From positions 7,844,501 through 7,908,500 of the forward strand of contig NZ_CP163444.1 in assembly GCF_041053105.1 (NCBI RefSeq): DNA of 64,000 nucleotides, in the 5' to 3' direction. Of the stretch, positions 18,341 to 26,474 are shown one piece after another. Position 1 is the first letter of the stretch; each line of letters begins with the position of its first letter. Source of the DNA: Streptomyces sp. R44 (GTDB lineage Bacteria; Actinomycetota; Actinomycetes; Streptomycetales; Streptomycetaceae). The position numbers and the translations under genes were made by a program. The notes under the pieces were generated by a model. It was not told the origin of the DNA and did not search any database. It saw only the letters and a program-made list of their open reading frames with translations.

Positions 18341-19645
18341 TCAGCCGATGGTGTTCTCGACGCCCTTCTTCGCGTTCGACCAGGCCTTCTCGGGCGAGGT
18401 GCCCTTGCGCTCGACCTCGCTCAGCGCGTTGGTGATCTGCTGCGCGATGTTCTGGTCGTGCACGCCCAGCACCTGGACCGGCGCCGCCTTCGCCGCGTCG
18501 CCGAAGATCTTCCCGGTCGGGGCGCCGGAGAAGTACGCGTCCTTCGCGCCGGCGACCTTCTCGATCGCGCCGGTGGCCGAGGGGAAGTTGCCCTGCTTCT
18601 CGAAGAGCCGGGCCTGCTGCTCGGGCGCCGTGAGCCACTTGATCAGCTCGTACGCCTCCTTCTTGTGCTGCGCCGCACGGGGCACCGCCAGGTAGGAGCC
18701 GCCCCAGTTGCCCGCGCCGCCGGGGAGCGCGGCGACGTCCCACTTGCCCTTGCCGGCCTCACCGGCCTGGCCCTTGATGTAGCCGAGCATCCAGGCGGGG
18801 CAGGGGATCGTGGCGAACGAACCGGCGGCGAAGGCCTGGTTCCACTGCGGGGACCACTGGTCGAGCTTGGCGCTCAGACCGCCCTGGGCGGCCTCGACGG
18901 CGTGGTCCCAGGCGGTGCGCAGGGCGGGGTTGTCCTCCCAGATCAGCTTGCCGGAGGCGTCGTAGTACCGCTCCTTCTCCTGGCCGATCATGATCGAGTA
19001 CAGGCTGCCGACGCTGTCGATCCAGGCGCTCCTGCCCGGGGCCTTGGCCTTGTACTGCTTCCCGAGCTCCAGGTAGCCGTCCCAGGTGGACCACTTCTTC
19101 GCCAGTTCCTCGCGGTCGGTCGGCAGCCCCGCCCGCTGGAACAGGTCCGTGCGGTAGCACAGGGCCTCCGGGCCGACGTCCGTGCCGAGTCCGAGGATCT
19201 CGCCGCCCCTGCCGGTGGCGGCGGCCCACTTGGCCGGGGCGAACTGGTCCTTGAGCGCGTCCGCCCCGTACTTCTTGAGGTCCTCGAACCGCTCGGCCTG
19301 CTGCTGGGTGACGGAGGCGATCCGGCCGACCTCGATGCCCTGCACGTCGGCGAGGCCGCCCCCGCCGGCGAGCCGGGTCTGGAGCGACTTCCAGTAGTCG
19401 GCCTCGTCCTCGGTGTCCGTCTGCTTGATCGTGACGCCGGGGTGCAGCTTCTCGTACTCGGCGTACAGCCCGGCCTCCTTGTATCCGAACGAGCCGAACA
19501 GGTCCACGGTGAGGGTGACGTCGCCCCCGGCGCCGTCCGCGGACGCGCCGTCCGTCGAACTTCCGCAGGCGGCGAGCAGTGCCCCGGTGAGCACGACCGC
19601 CCCCAGGCGGGCGGCGGTTCTCCTGGCGGCTCGGGCGATGGGCAT
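18341..19645 (-). CDS. Extracellular sugar-binding lipoprotein (CebE-like)
   Basis: The 434-aa precursor has a lipoprotein signal ending LTGALLAACGSS (lipobox Cys around residue 27). The mature protein has the family-1 extracellular solute-binding fold: DLFGSFGYKEAG near the N-terminus and AYELIKWLTAPEQQARLFEKQG near the C-terminus. It captures an oligosaccharide outside the cell and hands it to the two permeases. It heads the importer-GH1 operon and has a palindromic operator 38 bp upstream of its start, so expression should be substrate-induced through the LacI-type repressor encoded nearby. Confidence 0.88.
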   Translation of the reverse strand: MPIARAARRTAARLGAVVLTGALLAACGSSTDGASADGAGGDVTLTVDLFGSFGYKEAGLYAEYEKLHPGVTIKQTDTEDEADYWKSLQTRLAGGGGLADVQGIEVGRIASVTQQQAERFEDLKKYGADALKDQFAPAKWAAATGRGGEILGLGTDVGPEALCYRTDLFQRAGLPTDREELAKKWSTWDGYLELGKQYKAKAPGRSAWIDSVGSLYSIMIGQEKERYYDASGKLIWEDNPALRTAWDHAVEAAQGGLSAKLDQWSPQWNQAFAAGSFATIPCPAWMLGYIKGQAGEAGKGKWDVAALPGGAGNWGGSYLAVPRAAQHKKEAYELIKWLTAPEQQARLFEKQGNFPSATGAIEKVAGAKDAYFSGAPTGKIFGDAAKAAPVQVLGVHDQNIAQQITNALSEVERKGTSPEKAWSNAKKGVENTIG

Positions 19646-19682
19646 GGGAAGCCTCCTTGGCTCCGGAACGAGCGAGAACGCT

Positions 19683-19696
19683 TGAGAGCGCTCTCA
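19683..19696. promoter_or_regulatory. LacI/CebR-type operator of importer operon
   Basis: TGAGAGCGCTCTCA is a perfect 14-bp palindrome. It differs from the Streptomyces CebR box (TGGGAGCGCTCCCA) by one symmetric pair. It lies just ahead of the binding-protein gene. Confidence 0.8.
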
Positions 19697-19835
19697 CAGC
19701 TGCGGGGGGAGCGTGCCCGTGCAGGGGGCTGTCCGTCAAGACTCGAAGGCGTATCGGGCAGGAAAGGCGCTCAACTCCCGTCTGTGTTCAATCCATTGAC
19801 ACAGTCGTTTCGCGGGTTTTACGTTTCCGGCGACC

Positions 19836-19849
19836 TGAGAGCGCTCTCA
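19836..19849. promoter_or_regulatory. LacI/CebR-type operator of GH81 gene
   Basis: A second exact copy of TGAGAGCGCTCTCA, 53 bp upstream of the endo-1,3-glucanase start. Together with the copy at 19683 it brackets the divergent promoter region. Confidence 0.8.
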
Positions 19850-19901
19850 CCATCCTCCCCGCACACCCCCCACCCACCCCGACGACATGAGGTGCTCCTT
19901 C

Positions 19902-22670
19902 ATGCCAGCCCCCCGCAGCAGGCCGGCCGCAGTAGTGGTCCTGGTCTCCGCCCTCGCCGCCCTGGGAATCGGCCCCGCCGCCGGTCCCGCGGCGGCCGCC
20001 GCCGTCCCGGTGGGCGCCGGAAGCTACTCCGACACCCGCCCCGCCGGCACCTCGGGACCCACCACCAACACCGGCACCCCGGTCACCCCCAAGGTCACCC
20101 CCGCCGCCCAGGGCAAGCCGGTCCCCACCAACGACTGGTGGTCCTCGCTCGCCTTCCAGCGGTACGGCGACAACCCGTACTCCACCCCCATGTACGGCCA
20201 CCCGCTCACCTACCAGGCCGTCGCCGGCGGCCTGGAGATCGGCTACCCGACCAGCCCCGCGATCGTCGGCGACGGGCGCCAGTACGAGTTCGCCCACAAG
20301 CGCGACCTCACCCTCGGCCTCACCGGCCTCAACTCTCCCGACACCAAGGCCGACGCCTGGTCCGACTGGACCGTGACCCCCTCCTGGTCCGACGGCGCCC
20401 GCACCCTGCGCACCACCATCGGCCACGGCCTGCCCTTCGTGTACGCCAAGGGCACCGGCGGCGACGCGCGGATCACCACCGCCGAGGCGCCCGCCGTCTT
20501 CGCCGACCAGGGCAACGTCCTCGGCATCACCGTCGCGGGCCACCACTACGCCCTCTTCGCGCCCACCGGCACCGACTGGAACGTCTCCGGCTCGACCGTC
20601 ACCGCGGGCCTCGGCGGCAAGGACTACTTCTCCGTCGCCGTCCTGCCCTCCACCGACGCCCTCGCGACCTACCGGAAGTACGCGTACAGCTTCGTCACCG
20701 GGTCCACGGTGAACTGGAGCTACGACGCCGGGACCGTCCGCGCCACGTACAGCCTCACCACCGAGGCGAAGGAGGGCACCGAACGGGGCACCCTCCAGGC
20801 GCTCTACCGCCACCAGTGGCTGCATACCACCGACCCGCTCACCCCCTACACGTACGTGTCGCCGCGCGGCACCATGAAGGTCCGCGAGTCCGCCTCCTTC
20901 ACGACCTCCCAGCGGGCCGCCGCCACCCTGCCCGGACTCCCGGGCGCCGGTGTGGACCCGGCCCGGCTGCGCGGCTACCTCAACGAGGTCGCGAACTCCG
21001 CCGACCCGTTCTCCGGCGCCGTCGACACGTACTGGACCGGCAAGGCCCTGGGCAAGCTCGCCCAACTCGTCCCGCTCGCACACCAGATCGGCGAGGGCGC
21101 GATCCGCGACAAGCTCCTCGGCCTCATCAAGGGTCGCCTCCAGGACTGGTTCACGGCCGGCGGCGCCAACGAGTTCTCGTACGACCAGGCCTGGAAGACC
21201 CTCATCGGCTACCCGGCCTCCTACGGCAGCGACACCGAACTCAACGACCACCACTTCCACTACGGCTACTACGTGTACGCGGCCGCGGTCGTCGCCCAGT
21301 ACGACCCGGCCTGGGCCGCCGACTCGGCCTGGGGCGCCATGGTGAAGACCCTGGTCAGGGACACCGCCAACCCCAGCCGCACCGACGGCGCCTTCCCCTT
21401 CCTGCGCGGCTTCGACGTCTACGCCGGACACAGCTGGGCCAGCGGCCACCAGGGCTTCGCCGCAGGGAACAACCAGGAGTCCTCCTCCGAGTCGACCAAC
21501 CTCAGCGCCGCCCTCGTCCTCTGGGGCTCGGCCACCGGCGACAACCAGCTCCGCGACCTCGGCAGCTACCTCCTGACCACCGAGGGGGAAGCCATCGCCC
21601 AGTACTGGTTCGACGCCGACCAACAGGTCTTCCCCGCCGCCTTCCAGCACGACACCGCCGGCATGGTGTGGGGCAGCGGCGCCGCCTACGCCACCTGGTG
21701 GACCGCGAACCCGGAGGAGATCCACGGCATCAACGTCCTGCCGGTGACCGGCGGTTCGCTCCAGCTCGCCGGACACAAGGACGCCGTCCGGGGCAACATC
21801 GCCGAGATGGAACGCGAGAACGGCGGCCCCGCCGTCGAATGGCGCGACATCCTCTGGGAGTTCCAGTCCCTGGCCGACCCCGGCGCCGCCAAGGCCAAGT
21901 GGGACGCGGGCAACGCCGGTTACACCCCGGAGGTGGGGGAGTCGAAGGCCCACACCTACCACTGGCTGACCGCGCTCGACACACTCGGCGCACCCGACGC
22001 GACGGTCACCGGCTCGATCCCCACCTCCGCCGTCTTCCTGAAGGGAACCACCCGCACCTACGTGGCCCACAACCACGCCTCGACCGCCCGCACGGTCACC
22101 TTCTCCGACGGCATGTCCCTCTCGGTGCCCGCCCGTTCCACCGCGACCGGCACCGGCACGGGCGGTACCGACCCCGGCCCCCAGCCCTCCACCGGCAACA
22201 CCTTCCAGCTCCGCACCGGCGGTACCCTCACCACGGCAACCGGAGCCACGGCCGGCAGCGACACCATCGCCTCGGCGCAGGGCGCCAACCACGACGGCAC
22301 CCCGAACCGGCCGCTCGTCTACGAGGCCAGGAACGTCAACGGCATGCTCAGGAGCGGCGGTTCGACCGCCTTCCGCCTCCAGGTGGACGCGGGCACGGTG
22401 GTCGGCCTCGGCCAGCAGGCCCGGATCAGCTACGACCTCACCGGCGACGGCACCTTCGACCGGACCGAGACCTACCAGTACTTCGCCACCGACCCGGTCA
22501 CCGGCTGGGAGGAGTACGGCCAGGGACGCGGCCTGAAGACCGCCACCGGCACGCTCGGCGACCTGCGCGGCGGCACGGTCCGCCTGGAGGTGTGGAGCGC
22601 GATCGGAAACGGCGACTCACGGCTCCAGACGGGCACGGACCGCTCCGTCCTCGTCATCCCGTACGACTGA
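19902..22670 (+). CDS. Secreted GH81 endo-1,3-beta-glucanase with C-terminal CBM56
   Basis: The 922-aa precursor has a Sec signal (residues 1-35, ending AAAAAVPVG). The GH81 domain (about 40-730) contains NDWWSSLAFQRYGDNPYSTP, the D449 motif NDHHFHYGYY and the catalytic block NNQESSSE (E526, E530). The spacing from D to the first E, 77 residues, matches characterised GH81 enzymes. After a TGTGTGGTDPGPQPSTG linker, residues about 790-922 form a CBM56, a beta-1,3-glucan-binding module. It should cut laminarin, curdlan or fungal wall glucan outside the cell. I chose ATG 19902 because GAGGTG precedes it by 7 nt; ATG 19887 has no such site. An operator upstream ties it to the importer. Confidence 0.92.
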   Translation: MPAPRSRPAAVVVLVSALAALGIGPAAGPAAAAAVPVGAGSYSDTRPAGTSGPTTNTGTPVTPKVTPAAQGKPVPTNDWWSSLAFQRYGDNPYSTPMYGHPLTYQAVAGGLEIGYPTSPAIVGDGRQYEFAHKRDLTLGLTGLNSPDTKADAWSDWTVTPSWSDGARTLRTTIGHGLPFVYAKGTGGDARITTAEAPAVFADQGNVLGITVAGHHYALFAPTGTDWNVSGSTVTAGLGGKDYFSVAVLPSTDALATYRKYAYSFVTGSTVNWSYDAGTVRATYSLTTEAKEGTERGTLQALYRHQWLHTTDPLTPYTYVSPRGTMKVRESASFTTSQRAAATLPGLPGAGVDPARLRGYLNEVANSADPFSGAVDTYWTGKALGKLAQLVPLAHQIGEGAIRDKLLGLIKGRLQDWFTAGGANEFSYDQAWKTLIGYPASYGSDTELNDHHFHYGYYVYAAAVVAQYDPAWAADSAWGAMVKTLVRDTANPSRTDGAFPFLRGFDVYAGHSWASGHQGFAAGNNQESSSESTNLSAALVLWGSATGDNQLRDLGSYLLTTEGEAIAQYWFDADQQVFPAAFQHDTAGMVWGSGAAYATWWTANPEEIHGINVLPVTGGSLQLAGHKDAVRGNIAEMERENGGPAVEWRDILWEFQSLADPGAAKAKWDAGNAGYTPEVGESKAHTYHWLTALDTLGAPDATVTGSIPTSAVFLKGTTRTYVAHNHASTARTVTFSDGMSLSVPARSTATGTGTGGTDPGPQPSTGNTFQLRTGGTLTTATGATAGSDTIASAQGANHDGTPNRPLVYEARNVNGMLRSGGSTAFRLQVDAGTVVGLGQQARISYDLTGDGTFDRTETYQYFATDPVTGWEEYGQGRGLKTATGTLGDLRGGTVRLEVWSAIGNGDSRLQTGTDRSVLVIPYD

Positions 22671-22682
22671 CCCCCGGGTGAG

Positions 22683-22721
22683 AAGGCGGCGGGCCCGGGA
22701 GTCACCCGGACCCGCCGCCTT
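22683..22721. terminator. Bidirectional terminator
   Basis: AAGGCGGCGGG (22683-22693) pairs with CCCGCCGCCTT (22711-22721). It lies between the convergent GH81 and LacI-type genes. Confidence 0.75.
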
Positions 22722-22750
22722 GCCGTATGCCTGTGCATTCCCGTACGGGA

Positions 22751-23776
22751 TCAGGCGGAGGCGCGGCGGACCAGCGAGGTCGGGGTGATCACGGAGTCCG
22801 GGACCTCGGGCCCGGTCCCGTCGAGCAGCCGCATGAGCAGCTTCACCATCAGCCGGCCCATCCCCTCGATGTCCTGGTGAACGGTGGTGAGCGGGGGAGT
22901 GGTCGTCTCGACGACCGAGGCCATGTCGTCGAAGCCGACGACCGCCACGTCCTCCGGCACCCGCACACCGCGCTCCCGCAGGGTCCGCAGGGCCCCGGAC
23001 GCCATCAGGTCGTTGGCGACGAACACGCCGTCGACGTCCGGCCGCCGGTCGAGGAGCTCCGCCATGGCGCGGGCCCCGCTCTCCTCCGTGAAGTCACCCC
23101 GGCAGAGGAGCGCGGGGTCGGCGTCGAGGAGGACGTCCCGATAGCCGTGGATCCGGTCGATCGCGGACGTCTGGTCGGCGGGTCCGGAGATGTGCGCGAC
23201 GCGCCGCCGCCCGAGACCCACCAGATGCCGCACCGCCTCCCGGGCGCCCCCGCGGTTGTCGCAGTCGACGAAGGGCACGGCCGGATCGGTCCCCGGGGCG
23301 GGCCGCCCGCCGAGGACCACCGGAATCCGGGCCCGCTCGATCACGGCCGGCAGCGCGTCGTCGCTGTGCAGGGAGAACGCCAGAGCGCCGTCGACGTGCC
23401 CGCCGCCGAGATACCGCGAGATCCGCTCGTGGTCCCCCGGCCCCTCCACCCACAGCAGTACCAACTGGGCGTCGTGGGCGGTCAGTTCCCGGCTGATGCC
23501 GCGCACCTGCTGCTCGAAGAACGGGTCCGAGAAGATCCGGAACTCGGGCTCCGCGATGATCACGGCCACGGCGCCGTTGCGCCGGGTGACCAGGGTGCGG
23601 GCCGCGTGATTCGGCACGTAACCGAGCTCGTCGACGGCCTTGAGCACCTTCTCCACCAGCGGTGCGCGTACCCCCGCACCCCCGTTGACGACCCGGGAGG
23701 CCGTGGCGCGGGACACCCCGGCGCGCGCGGCAACGCCTTCCAGCGTGGGGCGGGACCCCGTGGTCTGCTCGGGCAA
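22751..23776 (-). CDS. LacI family transcriptional repressor (CebR-like)
   Basis: This 341-aa regulator has an N-terminal LacI HTH (TLEGVAARAGVSRATASRVVNG) and hinge (LGYVPNHAARTLVTRR), followed by a periplasmic-binding-type sensor domain. The best start is TTG at 23774-23776, 8 nt after GAGGAG; extending further upstream would translate an 8-bp tandem repeat and the operator region. It should repress the importer-GH1 operon and the GH81 gene through TGAGAGCGCTCTCA boxes and release them on binding an imported oligosaccharide. A related box upstream of its own gene indicates autoregulation. Confidence 0.87.
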   Translation of the reverse strand: MPEQTTGSRPTLEGVAARAGVSRATASRVVNGGAGVRAPLVEKVLKAVDELGYVPNHAARTLVTRRNGAVAVIIAEPEFRIFSDPFFEQQVRGISRELTAHDAQLVLLWVEGPGDHERISRYLGGGHVDGALAFSLHSDDALPAVIERARIPVVLGGRPAPGTDPAVPFVDCDNRGGAREAVRHLVGLGRRRVAHISGPADQTSAIDRIHGYRDVLLDADPALLCRGDFTEESGARAMAELLDRRPDVDGVFVANDLMASGALRTLRERGVRVPEDVAVVGFDDMASVVETTTPPLTTVHQDIEGMGRLMVKLLMRLLDGTGPEVPDSVITPTSLVRRASA

Positions 23777-23789
23777 GGCGTACGCTCCT

Positions 23790-23837
23790 CGGCTGGTCGG
23801 CTGGTCGGCTGGTCGGCTGGTCGGCTGGTCGGCTGGT
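23790..23837. repeat. 8-bp tandem repeat, six units
   Basis: The unit CGGCTGGT occurs six times without error, plus a partial seventh. On the minus strand it abuts and partly forms the GAGGAG ribosome-binding site of the LacI-type gene, inside its 5' untranslated region. Confidence 0.9.
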
Positions 23838-23914
23838 CGGGACGCCGTGGTGTGCGTGTCCGATGGGTGGTGTGCGGTCCTGCGCGGACCAGGATATCCG
23901 TAGCCCGTGCCCCT

Positions 23915-23928
23915 TGAGAGCGCTCCCA
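23915..23928. promoter_or_regulatory. LacI/CebR-type operator upstream of repressor gene
   Basis: TGAGAGCGCTCCCA is a near-palindrome, one half matching the two operators at 19683 and 19836 and the other the canonical CebR half-site. It lies about 140 bp upstream of the repressor start. Confidence 0.65.
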
Positions 23929-23994
23929 AGGGACTGCTGTCGGCGCCCGACGTGGTCCGGACCGCGCACCTGTCAAGCCGTGGCGAAAACACCG

Positions 23995-24024
23995 TTGCCC
24001 GCTTCCGGGCGCCATGACTACCGT
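23995..24024 (+). promoter_or_regulatory. Sigma-70-type promoter for the tRNA-like RNA
   Basis: TTGCCC (23995-24000), an 18-nt spacer and TACCGT (24019-24024). Transcription would start near 24031, just before the cloverleaf at 24035. Confidence 0.5.
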
Positions 24025-24034
24025 CGGGGCCTCA

Positions 24035-24106
24035 CGACGTGTAGCTCAGCAGCAGAGCGCCGGGCTCGGGACCCGGAGGGCGCGGGGGCGGAACCCGCCA
24101 CGTCGG
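24035..24106 (+). tRNA. tRNA-Pro(CGG)-like RNA without elbow motifs
   Basis: The segment folds as a complete cloverleaf with no mismatch. Acceptor CGACGTG/CACGTCG (7 bp), linker TA, D-stem GCTC/GAGC with loop AGCAGCA, anticodon stem CCGGG/CCCGG with loop CTCGGGA (U33, anticodon CGG, G37), variable loop AGGGC, T-stem GCGGG/CCCGC with loop GGCGGAA, and discriminator G. C1-G72, G35, G36 and G37 all fit proline tRNA, although bacterial tRNA-Pro has A73 rather than G73. The D-loop lacks G18-G19 and the T-loop lacks T54-T55, the partners that build the tRNA elbow, and CCA is not encoded (CTT follows). It is therefore unlikely to be an ordinary translation tRNA. Its 3' end is 3 nt before the start codon of the next gene. 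Confidence 0.7.
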
Positions 24107-24109
24107 CTT

Positions 24110-26416
24110 ATGGACACACACGCTGACAAGCAGCCGCCGAACGTCTCGGGTTCCTACCCCGAAGGTCGCCTCGCCAGGGCCTTCGTCACCGCGCTCACCG
24201 ACGCCGACCCGGCCACCAGGGCCCGCGCCGACGAACGGGTCCAGGGGTGGCGCCGCGTGCTCGCCGGGATGGCCGCCGGCACCCTGCGCATCGGCTCACG
24301 CACACCCGTGGAGGGTCTGCCCACCTGGGTGACGCTCGAGGTGCTGCACGGCGGCTTCGCGACCGGCGTCCCGAGCGCGGGTGGCCCCCTCCTGCCGTAC
24401 GAGGCCGCGGCCGCGCGACGGGCGGGCGTGCCGGAGGACCGGGAGGCGCTCTTCGCTCACGCCCTGACCGAGGAAGGCCTCACGGAGCTGTGGGCGCTCC
24501 TCGACGACGGGCGCTACGACATCGCCGTCCCCGAGGAGGCGGCGCTCCTGACAGTGGCCTGGCTGGTGCGCGCGGGGGAAGGCGAAGCCGCCCTCGAACT
24601 CGTCGCCGAACTCCGCCCCTTCGCGGACCGGCTGCGGTTCACGCCGCGTCCCTCCGGGGCCCCGGCGCCGGACACCGGCGCCGTGCACCGCCGTACCGTC
24701 GCGGAGGCCGGAGCCGCGCTGTCCCGACGCCGCCCGAACGGCGCCGTGGAGACCCAGCGCGAGGCGCTCGCGGTATGGCGCCCCTTCGCGGACGAGCTGC
24801 TCCGGCACTGGCTGGAGACGGCGGGCCCCGACCACCGCGTGCTCGCCCGCGAGCCTGCCGCGGGCTGGCACGCGCGGGGCGCCGCGCTCCTCGACCGCTA
24901 CCGGAGCCTGTCCCGCGAGCACACCCTGTGCGGAAGACACCGCGACCCCAGGGGCAACATGGGGATCCTGCGCGGAGCACTGGAGGAGACGACGGCCGGA
25001 CGTCCGCTCGACGCGCGGCGGACCGGACTGCTGCGGCACGCCGTCACCTCCATGGTCCGCAAGCGGGGACTGCCCGGATCGGACGAGCACACCGCGCTGC
25101 GCCGCGCCCAGGCGGCCCAGGCCGCACTGCCCTCCCACCGGGACCTGGCGCACCTCGTGGCCGACCGGCTCGCCGGCCTCCCGCAGGGCGCCGGCGCGGC
25201 CGACGTGACCGCGCTCGTCGCTCCGGTCACGGAGGAGGAGCAGCGGCGCTCCGCGCTGCCCGCAGGCACGACCGTCCCGTCCGCGATCCGCCGGGTGGTC
25301 GAGGGAGCACGGAGTGCGCCGCTCGCCACGCTCGTGGAGCTCGGGGTGGTCCCGTCCGCCGAGGTGATGGCCGAGCTGGTTCCCCAGCTCGTCGCCGCCG
25401 AGACGGCGGCGGTGTACCGGGACGGGCCGCTGCGTGCGCTCATGGCCGCGAACTACCGGGCTTTCCGCAGGCGCCGCTCGTTGCTCCTGCTCGATCTGGC
25501 GCGGCAGGTCCGGCCCGGTGAACTCCCCTGGGTCCGCGCGGTGTCGGCACAGCGCAGCGAGGACGCGGGCGCCGAAGGATCGGCCCGAGCGACGCTGCGG
25601 CAGCTCGGTGAGGTGGCCGTGGACGGCTTCCCCGGCACCCTGCTGCCCAACCCGCTCGTCCGTGAACTCGCGGTGCTCGCCGACCGCGCCCGCCTGGACG
25701 CCCCGCTCGTCGAGGAGCTGGCCGCCGACATCTTCATGGGCACGTTCAGCCCGAAGTTCCAGGCGGCCGCGGTGGTCGCCGCGGAGCTCCTCGGCGGGGG
25801 AAGCCTGTACGAGCGGTACTACGGGATCGACTACGCCGACGTCCTCGCCCTGGACAGGGACACCCGGGGACGCACGCGGGCCCGGACGGCGGCCGGGTTC
25901 GCCGCGCTGTGCCACGAGCGGGCCGGCAGGCCCTCGTCCCACGGCGTGGCGGCCAACGGCACGGTGATCGAGCAGGCGCAGATCCTCACGACGCACAACC
26001 TCGCGACCCTCGTCCACCGCGCCGGCGTCGCTCCGGCCTGCGGCTGGGCGGACCTGGCCCGGCGCTGCTTCGTCACGGTGTGCCGCCTGACCGGCCGGGT
26101 GCAGTACGAGCCGCGTCCGCTCGGCACGATCAAGGACGCGGCGTACGCCTGGCGACAGATGCTCTTCCAGCTGTCGCTGTGCGACGACGAGGCGGTGGCC
26201 GGGGTGCTGCGCGGGCTGCGCGACGAGACGGCCCGGCACCCCGCCCATGTGGCCGCCCGCCTGGCGCCGGCCCTGGCGGGGTTGCGTCTGGTGGCGGACG
26301 GAGGTGCCTTCGCCGCCGACGGCACGGCCGAGGCGGGACGCGCCCGGCGCCTGACCGGCTGGACGACCTCGGGCCACTGGCTGAGCACCGACCCGACCGG
26401 GGCCGCCCGACGGTGA
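24110..26416 (+). CDS. Large protein of unknown function, first gene of operon
   Basis: This 768-aa soluble protein is rich in alpha-helical Ala/Leu/Arg sequence; I do not recognise its family. Notable blocks are EGLPTWVTLEVLHGGFATG near the N-terminus, CGRHRDPRGNMGILRGALEET in the middle and YERYYGIDYADVLALDRDTRGR in the C-terminal third. ATG 24110 is the only reasonable start, since the next upstream ATG (24014) overlaps the promoter. No Shine-Dalgarno lies in the window before it, because that space is occupied by the tRNA-like RNA; a leaderless or processed mRNA is therefore possible. A second, larger unknown gene follows after 58 bp, and the two presumably work together. Confidence 0.7.
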   Translation: MDTHADKQPPNVSGSYPEGRLARAFVTALTDADPATRARADERVQGWRRVLAGMAAGTLRIGSRTPVEGLPTWVTLEVLHGGFATGVPSAGGPLLPYEAAAARRAGVPEDREALFAHALTEEGLTELWALLDDGRYDIAVPEEAALLTVAWLVRAGEGEAALELVAELRPFADRLRFTPRPSGAPAPDTGAVHRRTVAEAGAALSRRRPNGAVETQREALAVWRPFADELLRHWLETAGPDHRVLAREPAAGWHARGAALLDRYRSLSREHTLCGRHRDPRGNMGILRGALEETTAGRPLDARRTGLLRHAVTSMVRKRGLPGSDEHTALRRAQAAQAALPSHRDLAHLVADRLAGLPQGAGAADVTALVAPVTEEEQRRSALPAGTTVPSAIRRVVEGARSAPLATLVELGVVPSAEVMAELVPQLVAAETAAVYRDGPLRALMAANYRAFRRRRSLLLLDLARQVRPGELPWVRAVSAQRSEDAGAEGSARATLRQLGEVAVDGFPGTLLPNPLVRELAVLADRARLDAPLVEELAADIFMGTFSPKFQAAAVVAAELLGGGSLYERYYGIDYADVLALDRDTRGRTRARTAAGFAALCHERAGRPSSHGVAANGTVIEQAQILTTHNLATLVHRAGVAPACGWADLARRCFVTVCRLTGRVQYEPRPLGTIKDAAYAWRQMLFQLSLCDDEAVAGVLRGLRDETARHPAHVAARLAPALAGLRLVADGGAFAADGTAEAGRARRLTGWTTSGHWLSTDPTGAARR

Positions 26417-26474
26417 ACCGACTCACACGCCGCCCCCGGCCCGGGCCGAACACCCGGTGCCGGAGGCGGTGTCA

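Noticed and set aside
19788..22292. An 834-aa frame opposite GH81
   Set aside because: Gly/Val/Ala-rich antisense artefact; GH81 has all catalytic motifs.
18245..22681. A 1478-aa plus-strand open frame overlapping the importer and GH81 genes
   Set aside because: Highly basic, low-complexity translation, out of frame with GH81; typical of GC-rich shadow frames.
23790..23837. CRISPR-like or coding repeat
   Set aside because: Units are 8 bp and contiguous, with no spacers; treated as a tandem repeat in a 5' untranslated region.
24014..24109. N-terminal extension of the 768-aa protein from ATG 24014
   Set aside because: It would translate the promoter and the cloverleaf (RRVAQQQSAGLGTRRARGR), which is better explained as RNA.
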